Below, one piece after another: positions 15,303 through 24,068 of a stretch of 64,000 nt of DNA. Origin of the DNA: Constrictibacter sp. MBR-5. Lineage in GTDB: Bacteria > Pseudomonadota > Alphaproteobacteria > JAJUGE01. Position 1 is the first letter of the stretch. Each line of letters begins with the position of its first letter. A model generated the notes under the pieces. The model did no database searches, was not told the DNA's origin, and saw only the letters and a program-made list of their open reading frames with translations. Both the position numbers and the translations under genes were made by a program. The stretch spans positions 1 to 64,000 of the forward strand of contig NZ_JBEPTK010000019.1 in the NCBI RefSeq assembly GCF_040549485.1. Direction: 5' to 3'.

Positions 15303-16046
15303 ATGTCCCTTTCCGCGAAGATCTTCCGCAAGCATCAGCTGATCGAGAAGAACAGCATCCTGCTGCTGGTGCTCTCTCTCATCACCGTGTCCATCGGCGG
15401 CCTCGTCGAGATCGTGCCGCTGTTCACGATCGAATCGACGATCGAGAAGGTCGATGGTGTGCGGCCCTATTCGCCGCTCGAACTCATGGGCCGCAACATC
15501 TACATCCGCGAGGGCTGCTACAACTGCCACAGCCAGCAGGTCCGGCCCTTCCGTGACGAGGTCGAGCGCTACGGGCACTACAGCATCGCGGCCGAGAGCA
15601 TGTTCGACCACCCGTTCCAGTGGGGGTCGAAGCGGACCGGGCCCGATCTGGCCCGGGTCGGCGGCAAGTATTCGAACGACTGGCATGTCGCGCACCTGAT
15701 CGACCCCCGTGCGGTCGTGCCGGAATCGATCATGCCGGCCTATGCCTTCCTGGCCGAGCGGTCGCTCCGCTATTCCGACATCGCCGACCATCTGCGGGCG
15801 AACCGCACCGTCGGTGTTCCCTACAGCGACGAGCAGGTCGAGAACGCACGCAACGACCTCGTCGCCCAGGCGACGGCGGATGCGGATACGACCGACATCC
15901 TGGCCCGCTATCCGAAGGCGGCGATCGGCGATTTCGATGGCCGGCCGGGCCAGATCACCGAGATGGACGCCCTCGTCGCCTATCTGCAGATCCTCGGGCG
16001 GATGGTCGACTTCTCGAAGTACCGGGCGGAGGACCTCCAGCAATGA
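15303..16046 (+). CDS. ccoO: cbb3 oxidase subunit II (mono-heme cytochrome c)
   Basis: CcoO passes electrons from CcoP to CcoN. The 247-residue protein has one N-terminal membrane anchor (about residues 18-40) and one heme c site, CYNCH (72-76), in [17 protein letters not shown] distal methionine lies in [10 protein letters not shown]. The length is normal for the family. It begins 6 bases after ccoN and overlaps ccoQ by an ATGA. Confidence 0.97.
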   Translation: MSLSAKIFRKHQLIEKNSILLLVLSLITVSIGGLVEIVPLFTIESTIEKVDGVRPYSPLELMGRNIYIREGCYNCHSQQVRPFRDEVERYGHYSIAAESMFDHPFQWGSKRTGPDLARVGGKYSNDWHVAHLIDPRAVVPESIMPAYAFLAERSLRYSDIADHLRANRTVGVPYSDEQVENARNDLVAQATADADTTDILARYPKAAIGDFDGRPGQITEMDALVAYLQILGRMVDFSKYRAEDLQQ

Positions 16047-16234
16047 GCCTCGCCGAACTGTCGGAACTGGCGCGGTCGTTCTGGGTCGTCTGGATGATGC
16101 TGATCTTCCTCGGCATCGCCGCCTGGGCCTTCTGGCCGCGCAACGCCAAGCGCTTCGAACGAGATGCCGAAATTCCTCTGCGCGACGACCGGCCGGAAGG
16201 CACCGGCCGCGATCGGACGAGCGGAAAGGGCTGA
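16043..16234 (+). CDS. ccoQ: cbb3 oxidase small subunit
   Basis: The 63-residue protein has one membrane helix ([20 protein letters not shown], about residues 13-32). The CcoQ/FixQ junction W-A-F-W-P-x-N-A-K follows, then an acidic, soluble tail ([12 protein letters not shown]). It stabilises the CcoNOP complex in organisms where it has been studied. It overlaps ccoO by 4 bases and ends 3 bases before ccoP, confirming a single operon. Confidence 0.93.
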   Translation: MSLAELSELARSFWVVWMMLIFLGIAAWAFWPRNAKRFERDAEIPLRDDRPEGTGRDRTSGKG

Positions 16235-16237
16235 GAC

Positions 16238-17104
16238 ATGCCGACGAGAAATCAAAAGGACTCCGGCCGGACCGTCGAGACCACCGGCCACGAGTGGGAC
16301 GGGATCGAGGAGTACAACAACCCGCTGCCGAAATGGTGGCTCTACGTCTTCTACGCGACGATCGTCTGGTCGATCGGCTACTATTTCATCTATCCCGCAT
16401 GGCCGAGCCTGAGCGGCTACACCAAGGGGCTGGCCGGCTTCTCGCAGCGGGTCGAGTTGGAGAACCATCTGGCGGAGGTGCGCGCTGGCCGGGCCGAGAC
16501 GTTCGACCGGCTGGCCTCGATGGATCTCGCGGCGATCCAGGCCGATCCCGATCTGCGCTCTTTCGCGATGACCGGTGGTCGGGCGGCCTTCGCCGACAAC
16601 TGCGTGCCGTGCCACGGGCAGGGGGGCGCCGGGCGCGTCGGCTATCCGTCGCTCGCGGACGACTCGTGGATCTGGGGCGGGACGCTGCAGGACATCCACG
16701 TCACCCTGCTGCACGGTGTTCGCTTCGACGATCCGAACACCCGCACGTCGCAGATGCCGGTCTTCGGCGACGGGATCCTGGCGCGCGCCGAGGTCCTGGA
16801 TCTCGCCCAGCATGTCCTCTCGCTGACGGACAGGGCGACCGACCCGGCGGCGGCGACGCGCGGCGCCAAGCTGTTCGCCGACAACTGCGCGGCCTGCCAC
16901 GGTGCCGCAGGTGCCGGCGACCGCTCCCTGGGCGCGCCCGCTCTCAACGACGGCATCTGGCTCTATGGCTCCAGCCTGGAGGCGGTCGCGGCCCAGATCT
17001 CCCGGCCACGGCACGGCGTCATGCCGGCCTGGACCGGTAGGCTCGACCCCGCGACGGTGAAGATGCTGGCCATCTACGTCCACGGTCTCGGCGGCGGCGA
17101 GTAG
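16238..17104 (+). CDS. ccoP: cbb3 oxidase subunit III (di-heme cytochrome c)
   Basis: CcoP receives electrons from soluble cytochromes. The 288-residue protein shows the CcoP N-terminal signature (GHEWDGIEEYNNPLPKWW) and one membrane helix at about residues 34-52. Two c-type heme sites follow: CVPCH (122-126) and CAACH (217-221). Axial methionines are likely in TSQMPVFGDG and HGVMPAW. The W-D-G-I-x-E-x-x-N-P-L-P motif is diagnostic. A strong hairpin follows 7 bases after the stop. Confidence 0.97.
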   Translation: MPTRNQKDSGRTVETTGHEWDGIEEYNNPLPKWWLYVFYATIVWSIGYYFIYPAWPSLSGYTKGLAGFSQRVELENHLAEVRAGRAETFDRLASMDLAAIQADPDLRSFAMTGGRAAFADNCVPCHGQGGAGRVGYPSLADDSWIWGGTLQDIHVTLLHGVRFDDPNTRTSQMPVFGDGILARAEVLDLAQHVLSLTDRATDPAAATRGAKLFADNCAACHGAAGAGDRSLGAPALNDGIWLYGSSLEAVAAQISRPRHGVMPAWTGRLDPATVKMLAIYVHGLGGGE

Positions 17105-17111
17105 AAGCCGA

Positions 17112-17143
17112 GCCCGGCGCGCGATGCCGATTGCGCGCCGGGC
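17112..17143 (+). terminator. Hairpin after the cco operon
   Basis: GCCCGGCGCGC (17112-17122) pairs perfectly with GCGCGCCGGGC (17133-17143) around a 10-base loop. No U-tract follows, so it may slow or protect the transcript rather than end it alone. It separates ccoP from the LysE-type gene 43 bases downstream. Confidence 0.5.
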
Positions 17144-17185
17144 CGGCCGGTGGCTTGCTCGCTTCGGACTGCTGCGAGGTGAGGA

Positions 17186-17815
17186 ATGACCGTCGAACTC
17201 TGGCTGGCCTATGTGGCCGCCTGCACACTTCTCCTGGTGACGCCCGGCCCCACCATCCTCCTCGTCCTCAGCTATGCGATCAGCGAGGGGCGCCGGTCGG
17301 CTTGGCGAACGGTTCCAGCCGTCGCCCTGGGCGACTTCACCGCCATGTGCTGTTCCCTGGCGGGGCTCGGCGCGGTGATGGCGGCCTCCGGGCTGCTGTT
17401 CGCGATCCTGAAATGGGCGGGAGCCGCGTACCTCGTCTACCTGGGCATCCGGATGTGGCGCGCGCCTGTCGCGACGGCAGGCGCCCGGCCTTCATCGGCA
17501 CCGCCGCGCGGGACGCGGGCGATGGCGTGGCGGGTCTACGCGGTGACCGCCTCGAACCCGAAGGGCATCATGTTCTTCGTCGCCTTCCTGCCGCAGTTCG
17601 TCGACCAGACCGCGCCGATGCTGCCGCAGTTCGCCCTCCTCGGCGGCACGTTCCTGGTGCTCGCCACGCTCAACGCGACGCTCTATGCCGTCCTGGCGGG
17701 AGCGGCGCGCGACTGGATGCGGCGTCCGTCGGTCCAGGCCGTCTTCAACAGGCTCGGCGGCAGCATCCTGATCGGTGCGGGCTTGATGACGGCGACGCTG
17801 CGCCGCGCCGCGTGA
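17186..17815 (+). CDS. LysE/RhtB-family amino acid exporter
   Basis: The 209-residue protein has about six membrane helices. The family opening is P-G-P-x at LLLVTPGPTILLVLSYAISEG (residues about 16-36), and the second-half motif is TASNPKGIMFFVAFLPQFVD. RhtB proteins export amino acids such as homoserine, threonine or leucine; the substrate is not readable here. It lies after the cco hairpin on the same strand and converges on the OAH sulfhydrylase-like gene, an amino acid-metabolism neighbour. Confidence 0.88.
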   Translation: MTVELWLAYVAACTLLLVTPGPTILLVLSYAISEGRRSAWRTVPAVALGDFTAMCCSLAGLGAVMAASGLLFAILKWAGAAYLVYLGIRMWRAPVATAGARPSSAPPRGTRAMAWRVYAVTASNPKGIMFFVAFLPQFVDQTAPMLPQFALLGGTFLVLATLNATLYAVLAGAARDWMRRPSVQAVFNRLGGSILIGAGLMTATLRRAA

Positions 17816-17836
17816 CCGCTCAGTCCGACGTTGCGA

Positions 17837-19126
17837 TCAGGCCTTCGCCAGCGCCTGGTCCAGGTCGGCGATGATGTCGTCCACCGTCTCGATCCCCACC
17901 GACAGGCGGATGACGTCCGGCCCGGCGCCCGCCGCCACCTGCTGCTCCGGCGCCAACTGGCGGTGGGTGGTCGATGCCGGATGCAGGATCAGGCTGCGCG
18001 TGTCGCCGACGTTGGCGAGGTGGGAGAAGATGTTGCAGGCCTCGACGACGCGGACGCCCGCCTCGTAGCCGCCCTTCAGCCCGAAGGTGAAGACGGACCC
18101 GGCGCCGAGCGGGAGGTATTTCCGCGCCAGCGCGTGGTGCCGGCTGGAGGGCAAGCCGGCATAGGACACCCACGCGACCTCGGGATGCGCTTCCAGATAG
18201 GCGGCGACCGCGCCCGCATTGCGGACGTGGCGTTCCATGCGCAGCGGCAGCGTCTCGATGCCGGTGATCGTCAGGAAGGCGTTGATCGGCGCCATCGCCG
18301 CACCGAGGTCGCGCAGGCCGACGGCGTGGCCGTGCACGGTCATCGCCAGATCGCCGAAGGTCTCGTGGAAGCGCAGGCCGTGATAGGCCGGCTCCGGCTG
18401 GCTGAGGCTCGGAAACTTGTCGTTGCGCGACCAGTCGAACCGCCCGCTGTCGACGACCATTCCGCCCATGGCGTTGCCGTGGCCCGACAGGAACTTCGTC
18501 GTCGAGTGGACAACGATGTCCGCCCCCCACTCGATCGGCCGGCACAGGAACGGCGAGGCGAGGGTGTTGTCGACCACCAGCGGAATGCCCGCCTCGTGCG
18601 CGATGGCGGCGACCTTCTCCAGGTCGACGACCACGCCGCCGGGATTGGCCAGGCTCTCGACGAAGATCATCTTCGTCTCCGGCGTCAGGGCGCGGCGGAA
18701 ATTCTCCGGATCGTCGGGATCGACCAGCGTGGCCTGCCAGCCGAACTTGGCGAAGGTCCGGGTGAACTGGGTGATCGTCCCGCCATAGACCTTGTTCGAC
18801 GCCAGGATGTGGTCGCCCGGCTGCAGCAGCGTGAAGCAGGCGAGCATCTGCGCCGCATGCCCCGAGGCCGTCGCGATGGCGCCACGGCCGCCCTCCAGCG
18901 TCGCGACCCGCTCCTCCAGCACCGAGACAGTGGGATTGCCGAGCCGCGAGTAGATGTAGCCGTAGGTCTGCAGGTTGAAGAGCGATGCCGCTTGGTCGGC
19001 GTCCTCGAAGACGAACGAGGTCGTCTGGTAGATCGGCGTCGAACGTGCGCCGGTCATCGGGTCGGGGGAGGCGCCGGCGTGAATCGCCAGCGTCTCGATA
19101 CCGTAGCGCGGTCTATCGCCGGTCAT
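17837..19126 (-). CDS. metY: O-acetylhomoserine aminocarboxypropyltransferase (sulfhydrylase)
   Basis: This PLP enzyme of the Cys/Met metabolism family makes homocysteine from O-acetylhomoserine and sulfide. The 429-residue length fits OAH sulfhydrylases, which are longer than cystathionine gamma-synthases. The PLP lysine is Lys211 in HSTTKFLSGHGN; other family marks are YSRLGNPTV (59-67), ATASGHAAQ and the phosphate-binding VDNTLASPF. The late FTFGLKGGYEAG and NVGDTRSLILHPAST segments are MetY-type. It lies 40 bases after the CoA-binding gene and probably shares its transcript. No SAM riboswitch is seen upstream. Confidence 0.9.
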   Translation of the reverse strand: MTGDRPRYGIETLAIHAGASPDPMTGARSTPIYQTTSFVFEDADQAASLFNLQTYGYIYSRLGNPTVSVLEERVATLEGGRGAIATASGHAAQMLACFTLLQPGDHILASNKVYGGTITQFTRTFAKFGWQATLVDPDDPENFRRALTPETKMIFVESLANPGGVVVDLEKVAAIAHEAGIPLVVDNTLASPFLCRPIEWGADIVVHSTTKFLSGHGNAMGGMVVDSGRFDWSRNDKFPSLSQPEPAYHGLRFHETFGDLAMTVHGHAVGLRDLGAAMAPINAFLTITGIETLPLRMERHVRNAGAVAAYLEAHPEVAWVSYAGLPSSRHHALARKYLPLGAGSVFTFGLKGGYEAGVRVVEACNIFSHLANVGDTRSLILHPASTTHRQLAPEQQVAAGAGPDVIRLSVGIETVDDIIADLDQALAKA

Positions 19127-19166
19127 CGCTCATGCCTCGGGTCGCTTGGCGGGGCCTGTCCTGGAA

Positions 19167-19646
19167 TCAAGCGCGGCGGCGCTTGCTCGAAATGATGCCG
19201 GTGTTGACGCCGCTCCAGCCGAGTTCGCCGCACAGGCGGGAATACTCGATCTTCGGGCAGCGGTTCATGACGACCGTCAGGCCGGCGGCCTCGGCGCGTG
19301 CGGCGGCGGCATCGTTGCGCACGCCGATCTGCATCCAGACCGTCTTCGCGCCGCATGCGACGGCCTCGTCCGTGATCGGTCCGGCTGCTTCCGAATTGCG
19401 GAAGATGTCGACCATCTCGTAGGGGACGGGCACGTCCCGGAGCGCGGCGTAGGTCGTCTCGCCCAGGATCTCCTGCCCGGTGGCACCCGGGTTGACCGGA
19501 ATGACCCGGTAGCCCTTCGCCTGCAGGTACTTCATCACGAAATAGCTCGGCCGGTTCCAGTGGGGGCTGGCACCCACCATCGCCACGGTCCGCACCGACT
19601 TCAGGATGCCGCGCAGATAGTCGTCGCCATAGGCATCGTGGTTCAT
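19167..19646 (-). CDS. CoA-binding (YccU-like) Rossmann protein
   Basis: The 159-residue protein is one succinyl-CoA-synthetase-type CoA-binding domain: TVAMVGASPHWNRPSYFVMK, GYRVIPVNPGATGQEILGET, then VDIFRNSEAAGPITDEA and KTVWMQIGVRNDAAAARAEA. Its biochemical role is unsettled in the family. Genes of this type are often next to OAH sulfhydrylase genes in alphaproteobacteria, as here, hinting at a link to methionine or acyl-homoserine metabolism. It begins 87 bases downstream of the rne stop, across a terminator-like hairpin. Confidence 0.88.
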   Translation of the reverse strand: MNHDAYGDDYLRGILKSVRTVAMVGASPHWNRPSYFVMKYLQAKGYRVIPVNPGATGQEILGETTYAALRDVPVPYEMVDIFRNSEAAGPITDEAVACGAKTVWMQIGVRNDAAAARAEAAGLTVVMNRCPKIEYSRLCGELGWSGVNTGIISSKRRRA

Positions 19647-19684
19647 GGCTCACTCCCTACGCGATGTCGCCGCGGAACAGGGTC

Positions 19685-19711
19685 GGCCGTCGCCCGGTGG
19701 GGGCGACGGCC
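19685..19711 (-). terminator. Hairpin after rne
   Basis: GGCCGTCGCCC (19685-19695) pairs exactly with GGGCGACGGCC (19701-19711) around a 5-base loop, 22 bases past the rne stop on the minus strand. The U-tract is poor, so termination strength is uncertain. Confidence 0.55.
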
Positions 19712-19733
19712 GTTGTCCCTTATGCGACGTCCG

Positions 19734-22319
19734 TCAGTCGGTCGGACGCTGCCACCAGCCGCGGCGACGCCGCTGCGGCGCCTCGGAGGCCTCGGCGACC
19801 GCCGGCTCCCTTTCCCGTTCGGCGGCAGCCGGTGCGGGAGAGGCCGGCACAGGGGCGGCCTCGGGCGCGGCGGGTGCCGCCGCCGGCTTGGCGTCCACGG
19901 TCTCCGTGGCGACGGTGTCCGCGGCGGCGCGCTTCGGCCGACGCGAGCGCGGTGCCTTCGCCGGCGCGGCTTCCGTCTTTGCCGGCGCAGTCTCCTCGGC
20001 TGCCGCCTTGGCCTTCGCCGGGCGGCGGGTCCGCGGCTTCCGCGGCGTCTCCTCGGCTGTCGGTGCGGCCTCGACAGGTGCCGGCGCGGCTTCTGCCGCT
20101 GCGGCCTTGGGCTTGCGTGTGCGCCGCGCCTTCGGCTTGGGCGCCGGCTCCTCGGCGACGGGCGCCGCTTCGGCCGGCGGCGTCGCCTCGACCACGGCGA
20201 TCGGTGCCGCGGGTGCCTCGGCAACCGGTGCCGATGCGACCGGCTCCACGACGGGCTCTTCCGGAGCGGGCTCGGCGGCCACCGGTTCCGGTGCTACCGG
20301 TTCGGGTGCCGCATGCTCGGGCGCAGCCGGCTCCGGCTCGCCAGCGGGGGCCTCGGCCTCCTCGGCTGCAGCCTCGCCGACGCCGTCGCCCATGGTCGCC
20401 TCGGTCGTGCCGATTTCGCCCTCGGGGCGGCGTCCACCGCGCCGGCGTCCGCCGCGGCGTCCGCGGCGGCGCCGCTTCGCCGCGCCCGCGCTGTCAGCGT
20501 CTTCCTCGGCTTCCGCCCGGGCCGGCCGCTCGGCCGGTTCTTCCGGGGCGGAGGCCGCGACGGGCGTCGGCGCCGCGATCGCGGCGATCTCTTCCGCCTC
20601 CGCCAGATCCTCGTCGTCGCCGACCGTCTCGTAGGTGGCCTCGATGACCGGCTCGATCACGCGCGTCTGCTCGATGCGGAAGGCCGGGCCGACCAGCCCG
20701 TCGTCGCACTCGATCATGATCCGCAGTGCGTTGGCACGCTCGAGATCGTGCAGCGCATGGCGCTTATGGTTGAGGATGTAGAGGGCGACCGGCGTCGGCA
20801 CGTAGACCGCGACCTCGGCATTGCGCCGCTTCAGCGCATCCTCCTCGATCGAGCGAAACACGTAGAGCGCGGTCGACTCGACCGACCGCACCGAGCCGTG
20901 GCCGGCGCAGGTCGGGCAGACGACCATGCTGGTCTCGAACAGGCTTGGCCGCAGGCGCTGGCGGGAGAGCTCCACCAGGCCGAGCTGGCTGATGCGGCCC
21001 ATCTGGATGCGCGCGCGGTCGTTCTTGAGCGCCTCCTTCAGGCGACGCTCGACCGCCGAATTGTTGCGGCGGTCCTCCATGTCGATGAAGTCGATGACGA
21101 CGATGCCGGCGAGATCGCGCAGGCGGAGCTGGCGGGCGATCTCGTCCGCTGCCTCCAGGTTCGTCTTGACCGCCGTCTCCTCGATGTGACGCTCGCGCGT
21201 CGCGCGGCCGGAGTTCACGTCGATCGCGACCAGGGCCTCGGTCGCGTTGAGCACGATGTACCCGCCGGAGCGCAGCCGCACCGTATGCGAGTGCAGCGCG
21301 TCGAGCTGACTCTCGACCCCGAAGCGCGGGAAGATGTGCGCCGACGGGTCCTTGTAGGCCGTCACGCGGTCCACGTGCGTCGGCATCAGCGCGTTCATGA
21401 ACTCGCGCGCGGCCCGGTACGCCGTGTCGCCCTCGACCAGGATCTCGTCGATGTCCTGGCTGTAGGTGTCGCGGATGGCGCGCTTGATGAGGCTCGCTTC
21501 CTCGTAGATCAGCGCCGGTGCGCGCGAACTCAGCGTCTTCTCGCGGATCTCGTCCCAGACGCGCAGCAGGAAGTCGTAGTCGCGCCGGATCTCGGGCTTC
21601 GTCCGCTCCATGCCGGCGGTGCGCAGGATCACGCCCATGCCCTCCGGCACGTCGAGCGAGTCGATGACTTCCTTCAGGCGGCGGCGGTCGGCGACGTTGG
21701 TGATCTTGCGGGAAATGCCCCCGCCGCGCACGGCGTTCGGCATCAGCACGCAATAGCGGCCGGCCAGCGAGATGTAGCTGGTCAGCGCTGCGCCCTTGTT
21801 GCCGCGTTCCTCCTTGGTGACCTGCACCAGGATGATCTGGCGGCGCTTGATCACTTCCTGGATCTTGTAGTGCCGGCGCATCCGGGGCCGGGCGCGCGGG
21901 GCGTCCTCGACTTCATCCTCGGCGCCGCCGACGGTCTCGATCGGCTCGGCGTCCTCGCCGTCCTCGTCCGCTTCGGCATGCACGGCGTCGTCGCCGGCTT
22001 CGGCCGCGATCTCTTCGACGTCCGCGTCTTCGTCCTGATCGGCGTCGTCGATCAGCGCCTCGCGGTCGGCGATCGGAATCCGATAATAGTCGGGGTGGAT
22101 GTCGTTGAACGGCAGGAAGCCGTGGCGGTTGCCGCCATACTCGACGAAGGCCGCCTGGAGCGACGGCTCGACGCGGGTGATCTTGCCGAGATAGATGTTG
22201 CCCTTGAGGGTCTTTCGCGCCGACGACTCGTAGTCGAAATCGTCTACGCGTTCACCATCGAGCACGACGACGCGGGTTTCTTCCGGCTGCGTCGCGTCGA
22301 TCAGCATACGCTTTGTCAT
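19734..22319 (-). CDS. rne: Ribonuclease E
   Basis: RNase E is the endonuclease core of the RNA degradosome. From ATG 22319 (gagaaagaaacgt upstream) the protein has 861 residues. The N-terminal S1 domain (GNIYLGKITRVEPSLQAAFV) is split by an acidic insert (about residues 60-120), as in other alphaproteobacteria. The catalytic region follows with the metal-binding aspartates in VAIDVNSGRATRE and VVIDFIDMEDRRNN, then the zinc-link CPTCAGHG. The last 300 residues are low-complexity, with R-R-x-R-G-G-R-R patches and long A/P/E runs ending in RRGWWQRPTD. That tail is the likely scaffold for degradosome partners and RNA. An upstream in-frame ATG at 22424 is not favoured. Confidence 0.95.
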   Translation of the reverse strand: MTKRMLIDATQPEETRVVVLDGERVDDFDYESSARKTLKGNIYLGKITRVEPSLQAAFVEYGGNRHGFLPFNDIHPDYYRIPIADREALIDDADQDEDADVEEIAAEAGDDAVHAEADEDGEDAEPIETVGGAEDEVEDAPRARPRMRRHYKIQEVIKRRQIILVQVTKEERGNKGAALTSYISLAGRYCVLMPNAVRGGGISRKITNVADRRRLKEVIDSLDVPEGMGVILRTAGMERTKPEIRRDYDFLLRVWDEIREKTLSSRAPALIYEEASLIKRAIRDTYSQDIDEILVEGDTAYRAAREFMNALMPTHVDRVTAYKDPSAHIFPRFGVESQLDALHSHTVRLRSGGYIVLNATEALVAIDVNSGRATRERHIEETAVKTNLEAADEIARQLRLRDLAGIVVIDFIDMEDRRNNSAVERRLKEALKNDRARIQMGRISQLGLVELSRQRLRPSLFETSMVVCPTCAGHGSVRSVESTALYVFRSIEEDALKRRNAEVAVYVPTPVALYILNHKRHALHDLERANALRIMIECDDGLVGPAFRIEQTRVIEPVIEATYETVGDDEDLAEAEEIAAIAAPTPVAASAPEEPAERPARAEAEEDADSAGAAKRRRRGRRGGRRRGGRRPEGEIGTTEATMGDGVGEAAAEEAEAPAGEPEPAAPEHAAPEPVAPEPVAAEPAPEEPVVEPVASAPVAEAPAAPIAVVEATPPAEAAPVAEEPAPKPKARRTRKPKAAAAEAAPAPVEAAPTAEETPRKPRTRRPAKAKAAAEETAPAKTEAAPAKAPRSRRPKRAAADTVATETVDAKPAAAPAAPEAAPVPASPAPAAAEREREPAVAEASEAPQRRRRGWWQRPTD

Positions 22320-22784
22320 ACGTTTCTTTCTCCGGGGCCGGTCCGGGAGGGCGACAGAGCGCCAAGGACATGGCCGGCGTGAGATCGCGGCTGCGAGTCG
22401 TGCCGCGTCCGGCGCCTGCGGCACAAGGCCGTGGCGGCGTCGGACGACTGCTCTGACTCGAATTCATGCGCGCGCTACACCCGGGACCGGCAGATGGGGG
22501 TGACCTCGACGGGAGCGGCCCGCCTGGATTTCGGCGCCAGGGGCGCGCAGCAGCTCTCCATCCGAATCGAGGGGCTGCCGTGCTGCCGCTTCCGCGCTGC
22601 CGCTCCGGCTTTGGCTGCGATTCGAACACCTGTGCGACTCGCGACGCGTAACATAGCCACATGCGGCACGTGTCACAACCGCGAACACGGATCTGGCCCA
22701 AAAACTGCCAGAATGCACATTCGTCATTGAATCCCGAGCCTTACGCGAGCACTATTCGCGCGCTACGTTAAAAGCGGTCGTGCC
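22320..22784. other. Divergent rne-amiC intergenic region
   Basis: No gene is seen in these 465 bases. Most of it must be the rne leader plus two promoters. E. coli rne has a leader of comparable length that mediates autoregulation, so a similar role is plausible but unproven. A weak forward promoter candidate for the amidase, TTACGC then TACGTT 17 bases apart, lies at about 22741-22769. Confidence 0.45.
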
Positions 22785-23966
22785 ATGAGGCGTTTTTCAC
22801 GGCTCCTGGGTTGTCTGGTTCTGCTCGCCGGCTTGCTGGGAGCGGGGGCGGCGCAGGCTGTCCCCGAGGTTACGGCGGTGCGCGTCGGCGATCAGGCGTC
22901 GAGCACGCGCGTCGTCCTCGACCTGTCCGAGCCCGTCACCTATCGCCTGTTCACGCTGGCGAACCCGCACCGCGTCGTCCTCGACCTGCCGGAACTGGCC
23001 TGGAGTGTGGCGGAGGCGGAGGTCGGCCTCGGCGTCGTCACGGGCCTCCGGCACGGCCTTTTTCGGCCAGGCACGTCCCGGGTGGTGTTCGATCTGGGCC
23101 AGCCGGTCAGGGTGCAGGATGCCTTCATGCTGCCGCCCAACGCCGAGCACGGCCACCGGCTCGTCGTCGACATCGAGCCGCTCGCCGGCGGATCCGAAAG
23201 CCGGGTCGCCACGGCCGCACCGGTGCAGACCGCCTCGATCGCACCGGTCATGCCGGTCGTCCGCCGGCCGGCGATGCGCGTCGTGGCGATCGATGCGGGC
23301 CACGGCGGCGTGGATCCGGGCGCCATCGGCGTGCGCGGGACCTTCGAGAAGAACGTCACGCTCGCCGCGGCGCGCGAACTGCGGCGCCAGTTGGAGGCGA
23401 CCGGCCGCTACAAGGTCGTCATGACGCGTTCGGACGACACCTTTCTGAGGTTGCGTGAGCGGGTCGCGACCGCTCGCCACGGCGGCGCGGAGCTCTTCAT
23501 TTCGCTCCACGCGGATTCGCATCCCAGCGCGGCGACCCGCGGCCTCTCCGTCTACACGCTCTCGGCGACCGCCTCGGACAAGGAGGCGGCGGCTTTGGCG
23601 CAGCGCGAGAACAAGGCCGATCTCATTGCGGGCGTCGACCTCTCGGCGGAAAGCCGCGAGGTCGTCGACATCCTGATCGACCTCGCCCAGCGCGAGACGA
23701 TGAACCTCTCCGCCCAGTACGCGGGCATGCTGGTTTCAAACCTTCGTGAGGCGGTCACGCTGCTTCCGAAGACGCACCGCTTCGCCGGCTTCGCGGTGCT
23801 GAAGGCGCCGGACATCCCCTCTGTCCTCGTGGAACTCGGCTACATGTCGAACCGCGACGAGGAGCGCCTCCTGCGCGATGCGGCCTACCGGCGTAAGCTG
23901 ATGGGCGCCATCGTCCGCGCAACGGATGCCTATTTCTCACACAAGGGCAGCTTCGGACGCTCCTGA
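22785..23966 (+). CDS. amiC: N-acetylmuramoyl-L-alanine amidase with AMIN domain
   Basis: This periplasmic zinc amidase cuts the stem peptide from muramic acid during septal peptidoglycan splitting. The 393-residue protein has a signal peptide (cut near GAAQA, residue 25) and an AMIN domain at about 28-130 (TRVVLDLSEPVTYRLF). A short linker leads to an Amidase_3 domain from about 165: zinc His173 in IDAGHGGVDPGAIG, Glu188, the later His in LFISLHADSHP, and VLVELGYMSNRDEE. It is followed by the PBP1A gene 102 bases downstream, a cell-wall pairing. Whether it is the AmiA, B or C ortholog is not settled. Confidence 0.9.
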   Translation: MRRFSRLLGCLVLLAGLLGAGAAQAVPEVTAVRVGDQASSTRVVLDLSEPVTYRLFTLANPHRVVLDLPELAWSVAEAEVGLGVVTGLRHGLFRPGTSRVVFDLGQPVRVQDAFMLPPNAEHGHRLVVDIEPLAGGSESRVATAAPVQTASIAPVMPVVRRPAMRVVAIDAGHGGVDPGAIGVRGTFEKNVTLAAARELRRQLEATGRYKVVMTRSDDTFLRLRERVATARHGGAELFISLHADSHPSAATRGLSVYTLSATASDKEAAALAQRENKADLIAGVDLSAESREVVDILIDLAQRETMNLSAQYAGMLVSNLREAVTLLPKTHRFAGFAVLKAPDIPSVLVELGYMSNRDEERLLRDAAYRRKLMGAIVRATDAYFSHKGSFGRS

Positions 23967-24068
23967 TCGCCCCCGGTCGCCCGCTTTGCCTCGTCATCGA
24001 CGCAAATAGCATTATGTTGGCGACGTCGCCGACGTGCGGCTGTCACCATCCCCGGCTGGAAGCGCGAG

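Noticed and set aside
13731-16043. 770-aa open frame opposite ccoN and ccoO
   Set aside because: Shadow of GC-rich coding DNA; composition is biased (H, D, R, V) and it lies over two certain genes.
19127-19166. Possible SAM riboswitch before metY
   Set aside because: Only 40 bases separate metY from the CoA-binding gene, too short for a riboswitch, and no recognisable core is seen.
19146-22382. 1078-aa open frame opposite rne
   Set aside because: Shadow frame; RNase E motifs on the minus strand are unambiguous.
22610-22640. TTCGAAT string resembling a tRNA T-loop
   Set aside because: The flanking bases do not form a 5-bp T stem and no acceptor or anticodon arm is near.
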